Shown: positions 31,403-43,045 of the stretch, piece after piece
Layout of the letters: each line of letters starts with the position of its first letter
Numbering within the stretch: position 1 is the first letter of the stretch
Assembly: GCA_026122225.1 (NCBI GenBank)
Contig: JANEZZ010002701.1
Location: 62,001-126,000 of the forward strand
Length of the DNA stretch: 64,000 nucleotides
Direction of reading: 5' to 3'
Source of the DNA: Heloderma charlesbogerti
Taxonomy: Eukaryota > Chordata > Lepidosauria > Squamata > Helodermatidae
The notes under the pieces: generated by a model
Database searches by the model: none
Told to the model about the DNA's origin: nothing
What the model saw: only the letters and a program-made list of their open reading frames with translations
Position numbers and translations under genes: made by a program

Positions 31403-33789
31403 CATGTTTACTTGGAACTAAATTCTCTTGCATTCTGTGGGATGTCAGCACAAGCCTCTCCGAGAACATGACTCAGCACCCTCCAACATTCACTTGGGCT
31501 CCCAATATACCTCCACAGTCATTTGTTATACAAATTATATGTAGCATCCCTTTTTCCTTGTAGGTATTGTTCTATGCAGGGCTGGAAAAATGTATCTGCT
31601 TATTAGGAACCAGCATTACTTTCCCCCATCCTAGTCATACAGCAAGACACTAGGCATTATTTGTTGATTCTGCAGCATTTGCTGTGTACAAGACTAGGAT
31701 GGCTTTTTTACACTTTGTATTTAAATTCACCAGCACAATCTCATCTGTCAGAATCCTGAAACACACGTAGTTGCAACTGCACCCATTTTAAAGATGTTTA
31801 ACTGATACTAGTTGTGTCTTGCCTCAAAGGCAAACTAAAAAGGAAGGTTTACAAGGGAGCACCAAAATACAAAACTACCAGCTGTTATGAAACCATGTAT
31901 AAATACTGGTGTGGGTTCTTGTTACTTTAAGATGAAATATACCCAGTGTGTGAAAACAAACAACCATGTTGTCAATATCTTTAACAAAAGTGGCTGATAG
32001 CAGCAACAAAGAGGCCCTTATGTTTAGAGTACATCAGTATTATTAACATTGCACTCATAGACTGCAGGAAATATTAGAGATTTGTAATAAGGAATTGCAA
32101 AGACAAATCTATGCAAGTGACATTGCCAGCAGATAGCTAATAAAAATTAATCTCTGGCTGTAATGTATGCCATCACCAGGACTAGCAGGGTAACCTGGGC
32201 AACCACATTAACACATGCACACATGCAAAACATGTTTATGAACTGGCAGGCCTATGGCTCCTATCAGCATCAACAGAACTATTTATGGAGAGGTAATGAC
32301 CCTTTAAAACATGGTGATAAGGGACTCTGTGGCTTTGGTTTCTAGGACAGGAAGTTCTTTGAGGCTCCACCACCACATTAAAATAAGAGAACACTTGGGG
32401 TTTTTTTAAAAAAAAAGGTAAAAAGGATGGAAACTAAACTAACCCACTACTTGAGTATGTTACTATTAACACAATATGGTTTCTCAAAAGCAGCCTTAAC
32501 TGGGGAGCCATATAATAGGACTGAAGTAAACATCATTCACCACACTTCAAAAAAGAAGCGAGCTTAATGATGCCACTTTCATTTTGAAGGACCATCAGCT
32601 AACTTGCCACCACTGTGGACAGGGCCCCCATGCTGGCTTCCCGCCAAAGGTCACTCCCCCCCGCAATATTTGCCCCTAAAGGTCCTCTGTTTGTAGTAAT
32701 CAGCACCCTTGGGGACGAAGAGTAGTAAGGAAGTGTCAGGGTTCCACCATTGACTTGGACCCCCTGAGCAACTCCTTAGGACCTCTTGCCTCTTAAGAGT
32801 CCCACCTTCCTTCTTTTACCTTCACCTTTCCAATAATGTGGGGTTTAGGCTGTAGGTATGGGGTGACTGACACTCTAGACACAGGGTTTAACCACAACAG
32901 TTTACCAGTAAATTAAGGCAAGCAAATCACAACTAAAAGTATTTCCACAAGTGAGTGATACAAAAGGCATTAAGAGAAAATAAAAGTTGCAAAATGCAAA
33001 TTCCTTTACCCTAGCTGTACTTGGATTCCTCCAGGCTGCTTCTTTCTGCTCCCTCTTCAGGCTCAGGCTCCCCAACAATCTCTGGCTTGCTTGTTCTCTT
33101 TATATACTCTCTTCCCTCAAAACCAAAAGTACTGCTTCAATTCCAAGAAATGAACTTAAGTGGGATAATGAAACAGAAACTTAAATGGGAAAGTAAAACT
33201 ATGCCTCGGGGGGGGGGGTACCCCCTCCCTACAAAAAACAGGAGGCTTCTAGGCCTGACTTTTTTTTTTTTTGCTTCTGTAGGCCTCAAACCTTCACAAG
33301 AGAACACAACTTTCAGTGTGAAAATAGTGCAGGGCTCTAATCCAAATCAGGGACACCACACTGTATTAAGGCCCACCACCTTCTTTTTCTTCAAAGTGGC
33401 AGTGTTAAAACACCCTTTTGAAAGAAGTGCTATTACTATGTGTTTGGCCTTTAGAAGACTCCAACAGAAGCATTTGCAGCTTCTGATTCCAGCCAACAGA
33501 CTGAAGAAACAGGAGATGGAATCATCAATCTACTGTAACTCTTTGTAGCCACCAATGCACTTAACAGCTGCTCATTTACAGATTCCAAAATTCATATTAA
33601 GGCAATACCTTTAACAGCTAACCCAACGGTCACAAAATACTGTGCACGCTTTTCTGTTAAGATGGTAAACAAAGCAAAAGTGGGGGGGAGATAAAAGCTG
33701 GCTGGTGTTTAAATCACGGTGCTTGCGTTTAGTCACAATCTTAATATGGAATGTGGGAGGTTACCACAGACATTCAAATTTGGCTCTAA
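31403..33789. other. TDH intron 1, nothing coding seen
   Basis: Unique-looking sequence with homopolymer runs (A at about 32408, T at about 33260). The longest frame (33021-33548) has low-complexity F/S-rich content and no domain. Confidence 0.5.
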
Positions 33790-33868
33790 TAGAATCATAG
33801 AATAGTAGGGCTGGAAGGGGCCTACAAGGCCATCGAGTCCAACCCCCTGCTCAGTGCAGGAATCCAAG

Positions 33869-36750
33869 TCACAGCATCCCTGACAAATGGCTGTCCAGCC
33901 TCATCTTGTGGGCTCTCCTACACTGGAGGCCTTCCACCTCCACAGGTAATTGGTTCCATTGTCGTATTGCTCTTACAGTCAGGAAGTTTTTCCTGATGTT
34001 CAGCCGGAATCTGGCTTCCTGTAACTTGAGCCCATTATTCCGTGTCCTGCACTCTGGGATGATCAAGAAGAGATCCTGGCCTTCTTTTCTGTGACAACCT
34101 TTCAAGTACTTGAGGAGCGCTATCATATCTCCCCTCAGTCTTCTCTTCTCAAGGCTAAACATGCCCAGTTCTTTCAGTCTCTCTTCATAAGGCTTTGTTT
34201 CCAGTCCCCTGATCATCTTTGTTGCCCTCCTCTGAACCCTCCCCAGTTTGTCTGCATCCTTCTTAAAGTGTGGTGGCCAGAACTGGACACAGTACTCCAG
34301 ATGAGGCCTAACCAGTGCTGAGTAGAGGGGAACTAGTACTTCCCGGGATTTGGAAGCGATGCTTCTATGAATGCAGCCCAAAACAGCATTGGCCTTTTTT
34401 GCAGCCACATCACATTGTTGGCTCATCTTCAGCTTGTGATTGACAACAATTCCAAGATCCTTCTCTCTTGTAGTGTGGTTGAGCCACGTATCCCCCATCT
34501 TGTAACTGTGCCTTTGGTTTCTTTTTCCTAGGTGCAGAACTTGGCATTTATCCCTATTAAATGTCATTCTGTTGTTTTCTGCCCAGCACTCCAGTCTATC
34601 CAGATCACTTTGAATTTTGTTTCTGTCTTCCAAAGTATTAGCTATCCCACCCAATTTTGTGTCATCTGCACATGTGATCAGCATTCCTTGCACCTCCTCC
34701 TCCAAGTCATTAATAAAAACGTTGAAGAGCACTGGGCCCAGGACTGAGCCCTGCGGTACCCCACTCGTTACCTCTCCCCAGTTTGAGAAGGTCCCATTGA
34801 GAAGCACCCTTTGAGTCCGATTCTGTAGCCAACTGTGTATCCACCGGATCGTTGTTTCATCTAGCCCACTTTGAGCTAGTTTGCTCATCAGGATATCATG
34901 GGGTACTTTGTCGAAAGCTTTGCTGAAGTCGAGGTATATGATGTCTACAGCATTCCCACAGTCTACAAGGGAGGTTACTTGATCAAAAAATGAGATCAGA
35001 TTTGTCTGGCAGGACTTGTTTTTGACAAATCCATGTTGGCTTCGAGTAATCATGGCATTGTTGTCAAGGTGCTTCCAGATGGATTGCTTTATCATCTGCT
35101 CCAGAATTTTCCCAGGGATTGATGTCAGACTGACTGGTCTGTAGTTCCCAGGTTCCTCCTTTTTGCCCTTTTTGAAGATAGGGACAACATTAGCCCTCCT
35201 CCAGTCATCTGGCACTTCCCCCATCCTCCATGATTTCTCAAAGAGAATAGACAGTGGTTCTGAGAGTTCTTCTGTCAGTTCCTTTATTACTCTAGGATGC
35301 AGCTCATCTGGCCCTGGAGATTTGAACTCAAAGTAATGAGGTGTTCCTTGACCATATGCCTATTGATCTCAAGCTGCAATCCTGCCCCTTCAGCCTGTAC
35401 TTCACCTTTGCCAGGGGGGTCATAGACCCTCTTTTGGGAGAAGACTGAGCCAAAGTAGGAATTGAGCACCTCTGCCTTTTCTTTGTCATCTGTTATCGTT
35501 TTGCCATCCTTATTTAATAGCTGAACCACCATTTCTTTCCTCTGCCTTTTACTCTGCACGTAGCTGAAGAAAGCCTTTTTGTTGTTTTTAGCATGCCTCG
35601 CTAACCTCAGCTCGTTCTCAGCTTTAGCCTTCCTGATGCCATCCCTGCAATTCTGTGCTACCTGCCTGTACTCTTCCTTTGTAACTTGGCCTTCTTTCCA
35701 CTTCCTATATGTGTCCTTTTTTGTTTTCAGGTCATCCCTAAGCTTTTTGTGAAGCCACATTGGCTTCTTCTGTTGCCTTCCACCTTTTCTTCTTGTTGGA
35801 ATTGCTTGTGATTGTGCCTTGTGAATTTCCTTTTTTAAAAGCTCCCACCCATCTTGGACTCCTTTTCTCGCTAGCGTTGCTTGCCATGGGACCTTACTGA
35901 TCATTGTTCTGAGTTTATGAAAATCAGCTTTCCTAAAATCCAGGGTACGTGTTTGACTACACTCGGCTTTTGCTTCCCTTAGAACCAAGAACTCAAGTAC
36001 AACATGGTCGCTTTCCCCCAGAGTTCCTGTAACTGCTACTTTCTACACTAAGTCATCTCTGTTGGTTAGGATCAAGTCAAGGATAGCCGATCCTCTAGTT
36101 CCTTCCTCTACTTTCTGTAGGAGGAAGTTATCCGCCACACAAGTCAGGAATTTCCTGGAGGGGCCATGTTTTGCAGAATTTGTCTCCCAACAAATATCGG
36201 GGAAATTGAAGTCCCCCATTACTACTACATCATGCTTCCTTAAAACATTGGCTATTTGCTTTTCAAAAGTTTCATCCTTGTCTTCTCCTTGATTGGGTGG
36301 CCGGTAGTAGACTGCGACCACCAGGTTCCTTTTATTCTTTGCTCCATTTATTTCAACCCAGATGCTCTTGATGGGGCTACCAAGCTCCTCCTCCTGTATT
36401 TCTGTGCAGAGATATGTATTTTTCACATACAGTGCAACCCCACCTCCCTTTCTGTTCCTCCATTTCTTTTTGAACAAGTTATATCCTTCAATTGCTGTAT
36501 TCCAGTCATGAGAGTCATCCCACCAAGTCTCCGTTATACCTATCAGGTCATAATTTCCCTCTTGTATTAAGAGTTCAAGTTCGTTCTGTTTGTTTCCCAT
36601 ACTCTGGGCATTAGTATATAGACATCGAAGACCATGTGCTTCATAGTCTGGCTTTCTTCCTACATGTGTCTGAAGACTATTATTGGGTGCTATCAGAGCT
36701 GTTCTCTCCATTGCAGTGCATGCGCCTACGTCCATCGTTACCCCCAACAT
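33869..36750 (-). pseudogene. CR1 ORF2 (AP endonuclease plus reverse transcriptase), lightly broken
   Basis: From ATG 36750, the endonuclease domain shows [17 protein letters not shown] and [12 protein letters not shown] at 36045-36043 interrupts just before the KVAVTGTLGESDH block that carries the catalytic SDH. The frame continues to about 35325, where a frameshift moves to the RT frame (35224-33869). RT blocks are [41 protein letters not shown] and CADDTKLGG. The catalytic Asp pair is preserved, although the usual F of FADD is C. The C-terminal CR1 domain ends SHLSGML. Confidence 0.9.
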
Positions 36751-36773
36751 TACATCTCCCTTCCCCGTAGGAT

Positions 36774-37799
36774 TCAGTTTAAAGCCCTCCTGATGAATTT
36801 CTTCATGCTGTGGCCAAACACATTCTTCCCATCCTTTGTGAGGTGCAACCCATCCCTAGCCAACAGCCCATCTTCCAGGAAGTATAGCCCGTGGTCCCAG
36901 AATCCAAATCTCTCTCGTCGGCACCACCTTCGTAGCCAGTCATTCACCCGGAGTATTTTTCATTCCCTTTCTATCCCTCTTCTAACTACAGGAAGGATGG
37001 ATGAGAAAACTATCTGGGCCCCAAAGTTCTTGAGTTTCCTTCCCAAAGCTTCAAAGTCTGACGTGATCTCTTTGTAGCTCCGCTTGGCGGTATCATTTGT
37101 TCCCACATGGATGAGAAGAAAGGGATACCTGTCAGTGGGCTTTATGAGTGCAGGCAACCTTTCAGTCACGTCTCTAATCTGTCCTCCCGGGAGACAACAT
37201 ACCTGGCGAGTCCATGGGTCTTCGCGACATACTTGGGTCTCGATCCCACGCAGCAAGGAGTCTCCCACTACTACCACTCTTCTCTTCTTCTTCTTGTAGG
37301 CCTGGGTTTCATCGCCTCTGTTTGACTGACCTTCAGCCTCTTGCTCACTCTCATGCAGGTTCCCCTGTGATTCTTCCTCTGCAGGCTGTCCTCCAGTCTC
37401 ATCCGCAAGTACCTGGAATCGGTTCCACAGCTCCACTGCTTCCACTGGTGCAGAGTGGCGTCTAGTTCTTCTTCTCCTAACTGTCACCCTTTTCCAAGGA
37501 GTATCCTCTATTCCATTTTTCTTCACCTCAGCATTTCCCACTGCCTCATCTTGCTGTTGCTCTTCAAGCTTCTGGTCTGCCCTTTGCTGCTGTAGTTCCC
37601 CCATTCTGTCCAAGAACTCTTCGTGTTCTCTTATTCCCCGGAGGGTCGACAGTCGCCGCTCCAGTCCACTTACTTTTTCTTCCAGCAGCGTGATCAACTT
37701 GCACTTGTTGCAGGTGTAGGCCATGTTGTTCTCCGGCAAGAAAACAAACATTGCACACACCTTGCAGGTCACCACCACTGGAGAGTCTTGTCCTTCCAT
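36774..37799 (-). pseudogene. CR1 ORF1 (zinc-finger/coiled coil plus SGNH esterase), one nonsense codon
   Basis: Starts at ATG 37799. An N-terminal Cys pattern (CKVC then CNKC) resembles the PHD-like finger of CR1 ORF1. It is followed by a leucine-rich coiled-coil stretch (LEEKVSGLERRLSTL), a basic linker, and a C-terminal SGNH-hydrolase domain with the GDSLLRG and HVGTND blocks. A TGA at 36962-36960 interrupts it. The same frame continues as VNDWLRRWC and GLHLTKDGK to a natural TGA at 36776-36774. Family role: RNA-binding, esterase-bearing ORF1p of CR1/L3 LINEs. The stop makes this copy defective. Confidence 0.88.
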
Positions 37800-37999
37800 A
37801 GCCTCTTTTCCCTTTTTGTGTCTAGCTTTGTGATTGTTCTAGACTAGCCTGTGCCTGCTCCTCTACTCAGTAGAGGTTAAAAGCAGAGTTCCACTGGTGT
37901 GAAAGTGTGTTACAAGACAAATAAATGGAAAAAAGTTAGTTAAAAAAATAAAATAATTTTAAAAAATGTTAGGGGCCTCCCCCTTGACCTCCCCTGCCG

Positions 38000-38447
38000 A
38001 ACTCCCCTGGCCAACTCCTGTTTGCTCCCCCTGTTCGCTTGCTCTCTGGGAGCTTGCCTGCTTCTGTAGTCCCTGGACCAGCTGGAGCAGCTTGCTCTGC
38101 TCAGCTGGGAGGCGGGAAACAGACTGAAGCTTCCCGCCCACTCAGCTGCTGGGAGTACTCAGGCCACACCCCTCCAATTCAGTTGGAGCTCTCAGAAGCA
38201 CCTGGTGAGCTCACAGCCAATCAGAAGGATAAAGGGCAGCCCCCTGGGCTTCCTGCAACCCACTTACCTCTTAGCCTCTGTCTCCTTTGTCTCTTCAACC
38301 CCTGCAACTCCCCTGGCCAACTCCTGTTTGCTCCCCCTGTTCGCTCGCTCTGTTCGCTCGCTCTCTGGGAGCTTGCCTGCTTCTGTAGTCCCTGGACCAG
38401 CTGGAGCAGCTTGCTCTGCTCTGCTCAGCTGGGAGGCGGGAAACAAT
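38000..38447 (-). repeat. CR1 5'UTR tandem monomer, period about 306 bp
   Basis: A block beginning AACTCCCCTGG at 38000 recurs at 38306. Both copies then share TCCTGTTTGCTCCCCCTG, CTCTGGGAGCTTGCC and AGCTGGGAGGCGGGAAACA. The second copy has a small internal expansion of GCTCGCTCTGTTC and ends at 38447, the element's 5' boundary. About 1.4 copies are present. Repeated monomers act as promoters in several LINE families; that role here is inference. Confidence 0.75.
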
Positions 38448-38519
38448 AGGTGCTGTCATGGTTTGTGATTGCACCCAGGACTGCCCTGGGGCTGCTGGGA
38501 TGGTTGATCCTTCCCCCTC

Positions 38520-38720
38520 TCCCAATTCCAAAAACATAAGGCACGCGGGTTGCTCAGTAGGTCCCGATGTGGTCTTGGTCAAGCCACTCTCTATCCAAGC
38601 TGCTGCTGCTTAGAACTTTCCTAGGAAATCGCCATCACACATCCTAACCTACCTCATGGGGCTGTTGTGAGGATAAGAGCAGTAAAGTACTACATATCAT
38701 GTGGCAAAGTTATTATAAAA
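38520..38720 (+). mobile_element. Possible remnant of the same SINE family
   Basis: TCTTGGTCAAGCCACTCTC, then CCTAACCTACCTCATGGGGC and TGTTGTGAGGATAAGAGCAG match the middle of the family. The head is poorly preserved. Confidence 0.5.
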
Positions 38721-39357
38721 ATGAGGGTGGCTAAAGCAGCCCTGGCATCCTCCCCTTCTTCTCTACAAACATCCTTGACAGCCAGATAGCAGGACCAACC
38801 CACAGACCCACCCATCTTGTGGTGGCTGATTAGTTCTTCCTGTGGAGGATGGGTGCCCAACTGGTTTTAACCACAGGCTTTCCAGTTCTGAATCCCACTG
38901 CAAGACTTTGTCATGCAGACCAAGTAGCAGCATGCTAAAATTGCAGGCTCAGACTGCTTGTGAAGTAACAAGGAAGCTGAATATGATCCAGAAACCACCA
39001 TGGATAGAATAAAAGAGAAGCTGCCAGAAAACAGATGGGTGTCTGTCCTGGAAGACTCTTTGATTAAAGATTCTGCCCCCTATTCATCTTGTTTGTTGCA
39101 AGACATTTAGCTTTCATTCCGCAGACTCTCTGAAGTTTAAAGTTTGTCTGTCACTTCAGCTGGTACTGATTCCACATGTTCACCCCAGTCTCTAGGGCAA
39201 GAATGACTTCCCTCAATATGACTGGCAGACAAGGAACATGGCAAAGGTTAAGAAAGAAAGGGAGGAGCTGCTTACCCTCTACCCCTGGTAACATGAACAG
39301 CAGGACAAGAGAAGGCATTTTTGGTAGTGGCCCTTTCGCTTTGGAACGAGTTTATTT

Positions 39358-40385
39358 ATTTATTTATTTTTTAATTTGTTAATCGCCCATCTGGCTGGTT
39401 ACCCAGGCACTCTGGGCGATGTACAACATACAACAAAACAATAAAATTCTACAATAAAAACATTTTCTAAAATACCCTAACCCTCCCCAAATGCCTGCCT
39501 GAACAGCCACATTTTTAATGCACGACGGAAGCTCATTAAAGAGGGGGCATGACGGAGTTCCCTAGGGAGGGAGTTCCACAGAGTGGGGGCCACCACAGAG
39601 AAAGCCCTCTCCCTCGTCCCCACCAGTCTAGCTGTCCTGGCTGATGGGACAGAGAGAAGGCCATCCGAGGCTGATCTTGTTAAGCGGCCTGTCTGGTGCT
39701 GCTGGAGGCGCTCCTTAAGACAGGCTGGGCCGGAACCATACAGGGTTTTAAAGGTCAAAACCAACACCTTGAATTTGGCCCAGAAAACAACTGGTAACCA
39801 GTGCAACTCCTTCAGCACTGGAGTGATGTGATCTCGCTGGCGCCTGCCTTTAATCAGGCGAGCCGCCGCGTTCTGTACCAGCTGCAGCTTCCGAACTGTC
39901 TTCAAGGGTAACCCCACGTAGAGCGCATTACAGTAGTCTAAATGAGAGGAGACCAGGGCATGTACTACCGATGGGAGCAGATGGTCGGGAAGGAAGGGGC
40001 GCAGCCGCCGTATCAGATGGAGTTGATACAGCGCTGTCCGGCTCACAGCTGACACCTGAGCCTCCATGGACAGCTGGGAGTCCAAAATGACCCCCAGGCT
40101 GCAGACCTGGTCTTTCAAGGGTAGCCGTACCCCATTCAACACCAGGTCAACATCCCCCCGCCTCCTCTTGTCTCCCACCAAAAGTACCTCGGTCTTGTCA
40201 GGGTTCAGCTTTAGCCTATTCCTCCCCATCCAGCCACTCACTGTCTCCAGACATTTGGACAGGGATTCTACAGCCAACCTTGGTGAAGATTTAAACGACA
40301 GGTAGAGCTGCGTGTCATCCGCATATTGATGACACTGCACCCCAAACCTCCTGATGATAGCCCCCAGAGTTGAAAAATAAAGCCC
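39358..40385 (-). mobile_element. L2 LINE, 3' half (RT YADD to 3' end)
   Basis: Minus strand. An open frame from 40406 to 39477 carries HQYADDTQLYLS, LKLNPDKTEVLLVG, LGVILDSQLSMEAQ, LDYCNALYVGLP, KELHWLPV and the L2 C-terminal FSVVAPTLWNSLPREL. An A-rich 3' end and short tail repeat follow near 39358. It is 5' truncated just before the RT active site. The open frame is long, so the copy is young. It forms an inverted pair with the L2 at 41.3-42.7 kb. Confidence 0.9.
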
Positions 40386-40703
40386 AATGTAGTTCAATTC
40401 TACCATGTTTTAAAAAGCAATGTGAAGAATTTGCATATAGACTACTGTTTAGCAATTAATTATAAATATATTCAATCACTGTCCTTTTCTCTTTGCTGCA
40501 GTGAGCATAAAAGGTAAAATAGTAATAGGATAAAAAGACTGAGACACTATATTAAAATTATGCTTTTGAAAAAGCGGAATGCTAATAAAGCTGTGGCTGG
40601 GTAGTTAAAGAATGCCTCCCGGAACAATGCTGTTTTATTATGTTAACAATTTTATGGTAATCATTTATGTAGAAGTCACTTAGGCTGAGTAAGATTGTAC
40701 TTC

Positions 40704-40795
40704 TGATAGTGCAATCCTATGCATGTCTACTCAGAAGTCAGTCCCATTAAGTTCAGTGGGCCTTACACCGTGGTATGTGGGAACAGTATCGCACT
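40704..40795. repeat. Interspersed repeat (GCAATCCTATGCATGTCTAC type)
   Basis: GTGCAATCCTATGCATGTCT, then CTCAGAAGTCAGTCCCATTA and AGTTCAGTGGGCCTTAC. It shares the terminal motif with the 22.5-kb MITE family but has a different body. A common squamate repeat style; class not certain. Confidence 0.45.
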
Positions 40796-41339
40796 CATTT
40801 TTAATGAAAGTTAAGGAGGTACTTAACTACTCCCCACTGCGATCAGTGGGAGTTTAAAGTGTTTAACTTCAGCTCACACATTATGCATGAAAAGCCAGGC
40901 AAGAGAGAACACATTTAAGAGGATTTTATTTTTAAGCTTTCACCGACAGTGTGCAAAGTCACTCAGTTTTACACAGGTGCTCTATGCCTTGGGGTTTATT
41001 ACAGCACGTTGCTTCTCCAGAACTGCTATAAAGCTGCAATTTCTATTTCAAATTTCAAGACACTCCCTAATTACAGCCCATAACTCCTCACTCATGACAG
41101 CCAAGCACCAGGTTACCTCTGGCTCACACACCACATTGAGCAATAGTGCTTGGGCAGCAGTTACTAGGCATGGTATTACACATCAGAGCTGACAGACAAT
41201 TTATTGGTCTTCTGTTGCCTCTTCAGCTGCTGCAGGAACGTGCTGCTGCAGCAACACATACAAGGCCAGGTGGGTTGTTTTTTTAAGTGGTAATAAAATG
41301 AAATTGCAAAAAAAATGAAAATGCAAAAAAGGAATATTA

Positions 41340-42692
41340 TGCTGCCTCTATCACGTCTGCAGAGTGCTGTCCCAGGAGGCTGTTCCAAGTGGTCCGGAGC
41401 CTGGTTGGTCCTGTGGCTCCGGAACCACTGGAGCATTCTAAGGCCTCCTATGAGGCCTTGGCAAGGCACTTTGCAGATAAAATTGACCAGATTAGGTGTG
41501 TTACTCTGCATGCTGTGGATACAGTTAGTGAGCAAGAGGCGGCCTGTGGCAAACTGGTTTTGTGGGATCGGTTCCAGCTTCTTCCTCCTGATGGACAAGG
41601 TGCTTTCATCTGTAAGGCCGACCACCTGCTTACTTGATCCTTGCCCATCTTGGCTCATTATGAGCTGCAGAGAGAGACTGGGTGAGGGGAGCAAGGTGGT
41701 GGTGAAAACCTCCCTTGAGGAGGGAGTGATGCCATCAGCCCTCAAGGAGGCAGTGATAAGACCACTCTTAAAGAAGCCCTCCTTGGATCCTCAAGTTCTG
41801 AACAACTTTCGCCCAGTCTGGCTGGATGGGGAGGAAAAGGCTGAAGCCGAACCCTGACAAGACCGAGGTACTTTTGGTGGGAGACAAGAGGAGGCTGGGG
41901 AATGTTGACCTGGTGTCGAATGGGGTACGGCTACCCTTGAAAGACCAAGTCCGCAGCCTGGGGGTCATTTTAGACTCCCAGCTGTCCATGGAGACTCAGG
42001 TGTCAGCTGTGAGCCGGACAGCGCTGTATCAACTCCATCTGATACAGCGGCTGCACCCCTTCCTTCCTGACCATCTGCTCCCATCAGTAGTACATGCCCT
42101 GGTCTCCTCTCGTTTAGACTACTGTAATGTGCTCTATGTGGGGTTACCCTTGAAGACGGTTCGGAAACTGCAGCTGGTACAGAACGTGGCAGCTCGCCTG
42201 ATTAAAGGCAGGCGCCAGCGAGATCACATCACTCCAGTGCTGAAGGAGTTGCACTGGTTACCAGTTGTTTTCCGGGCCAAATTCAAGGTGTTGGTTTTGA
42301 CCTTTAAAACCCTATATGGTTCCGGCCCAGCCTGTCTTAAGGAGCGCCTCCAGCAGCACCAGACAGGCCGCTTAACAAGATCAACCTCAGATGGCCTTCT
42401 CTCTGTCCCATCAGCCAGGACAGCTAGACTGGTGGGGATGAGGGAGAGGGCCTTTTCTGTGGTGGCCCCCACTCTGTGGACCTCCCTCCCTAGGGAACTC
42501 TGCCATACCCCCTCTTTAATGAGCTTCTGCCGTGCATTAAAAATGTGGTTGTTCAGGCAGGCATTTGGGGTGGGTTAGGGTATTTTAGAAAATGTTTTTA
42601 TTGTAGAATTTTATTGTTTTATTGTATGTTGTACATCACCCAGAGTGGCTGGGTGACCAGCCAGATGGGCGATTAATAAATTTAATAAAAAA
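41340..42692 (+). mobile_element. L2 LINE with internal deletion of the RT core
   Basis: Plus strand. The 5' part is the region upstream of the RT (CHLHAVDTVSEQEA-type frame, 41389-41815). At about 41818, after NNFRPV, the sequence jumps to the post-YADD segment (MGRKRLKPNPDKTEVLLVG, 41826-42578). The RT catalytic core is therefore deleted. The 3' end reaches the GATTAATAAATTTAATAAA-like tail at about 42690. The frame from 41826 to 42578 is intact over 250 codons. Confidence 0.88.
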
Positions 42693-43045
42693 AATTCAAA
42701 AGGAAGTAGAGGACACACACTGGAGTCCCAAATTAAATAGTAACAGAATGAAATTAGCAAGATACCATGTTAAGTTTTCCTTCTGTTTGGGGTAGCACCT
42801 GTACCATAGTTTTCAGACATTTTGGTATCTGTACTCTTGTAGCACATTTCAAACAAACGTTTTCAGAATGCAAATTCAACCACAGGAACACATTTCATGA
42901 ATACTCCATTATAAGAACCAAAGGGTGTTAGTCCCCTACAGCACAAAAGGATTCCAAGTTGAATCATGGAATACACACAATCAAGAGGAAGACTGTCATG
43001 CTCCCATCCATTAAATGAGTGGAATTTATTTTACGTATTACATTA

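Larger units (their letters stand above)
33790..38448 (-). mobile_element. CR1 LINE, near full length
   Basis: A minus-strand CR1 non-LTR retrotransposon of about 4.65 kb. Order: 5'UTR with a repeated monomer (38448-37800), ORF1 (37799-36774), ORF2 (36750-33869), and a 3' end with the typical CR1 ATTCTATGATT-type terminus at about 33790-33810. It has few disabling changes: one nonsense codon in ORF1, and one nonsense codon plus one frameshift in ORF2. It is therefore relatively young, though not intact. It sits in TDH intron 1 in the same orientation as the gene. Confidence 0.93.

Noticed and set aside
33869..37799. Long open frames resembling a host SGNH hydrolase and reverse transcriptase genes
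   Set aside because: They are ORF1 and ORF2 of a CR1 retrotransposon: colinear, with a CR1 3' terminus and repeated 5'UTR, and interrupted by lesions.
37999..38447. CRISPR-like or satellite array
   Set aside because: Only two partial units of about 306 bp, tied to the 5' end of a CR1 element. No spacer structure.
39477..40406. 309-codon open frame as a host gene
   Set aside because: L2 LINE reverse-transcriptase C-terminal half (YADD box and L2 C-terminal pattern), with a second copy inverted 1.5 kb away.
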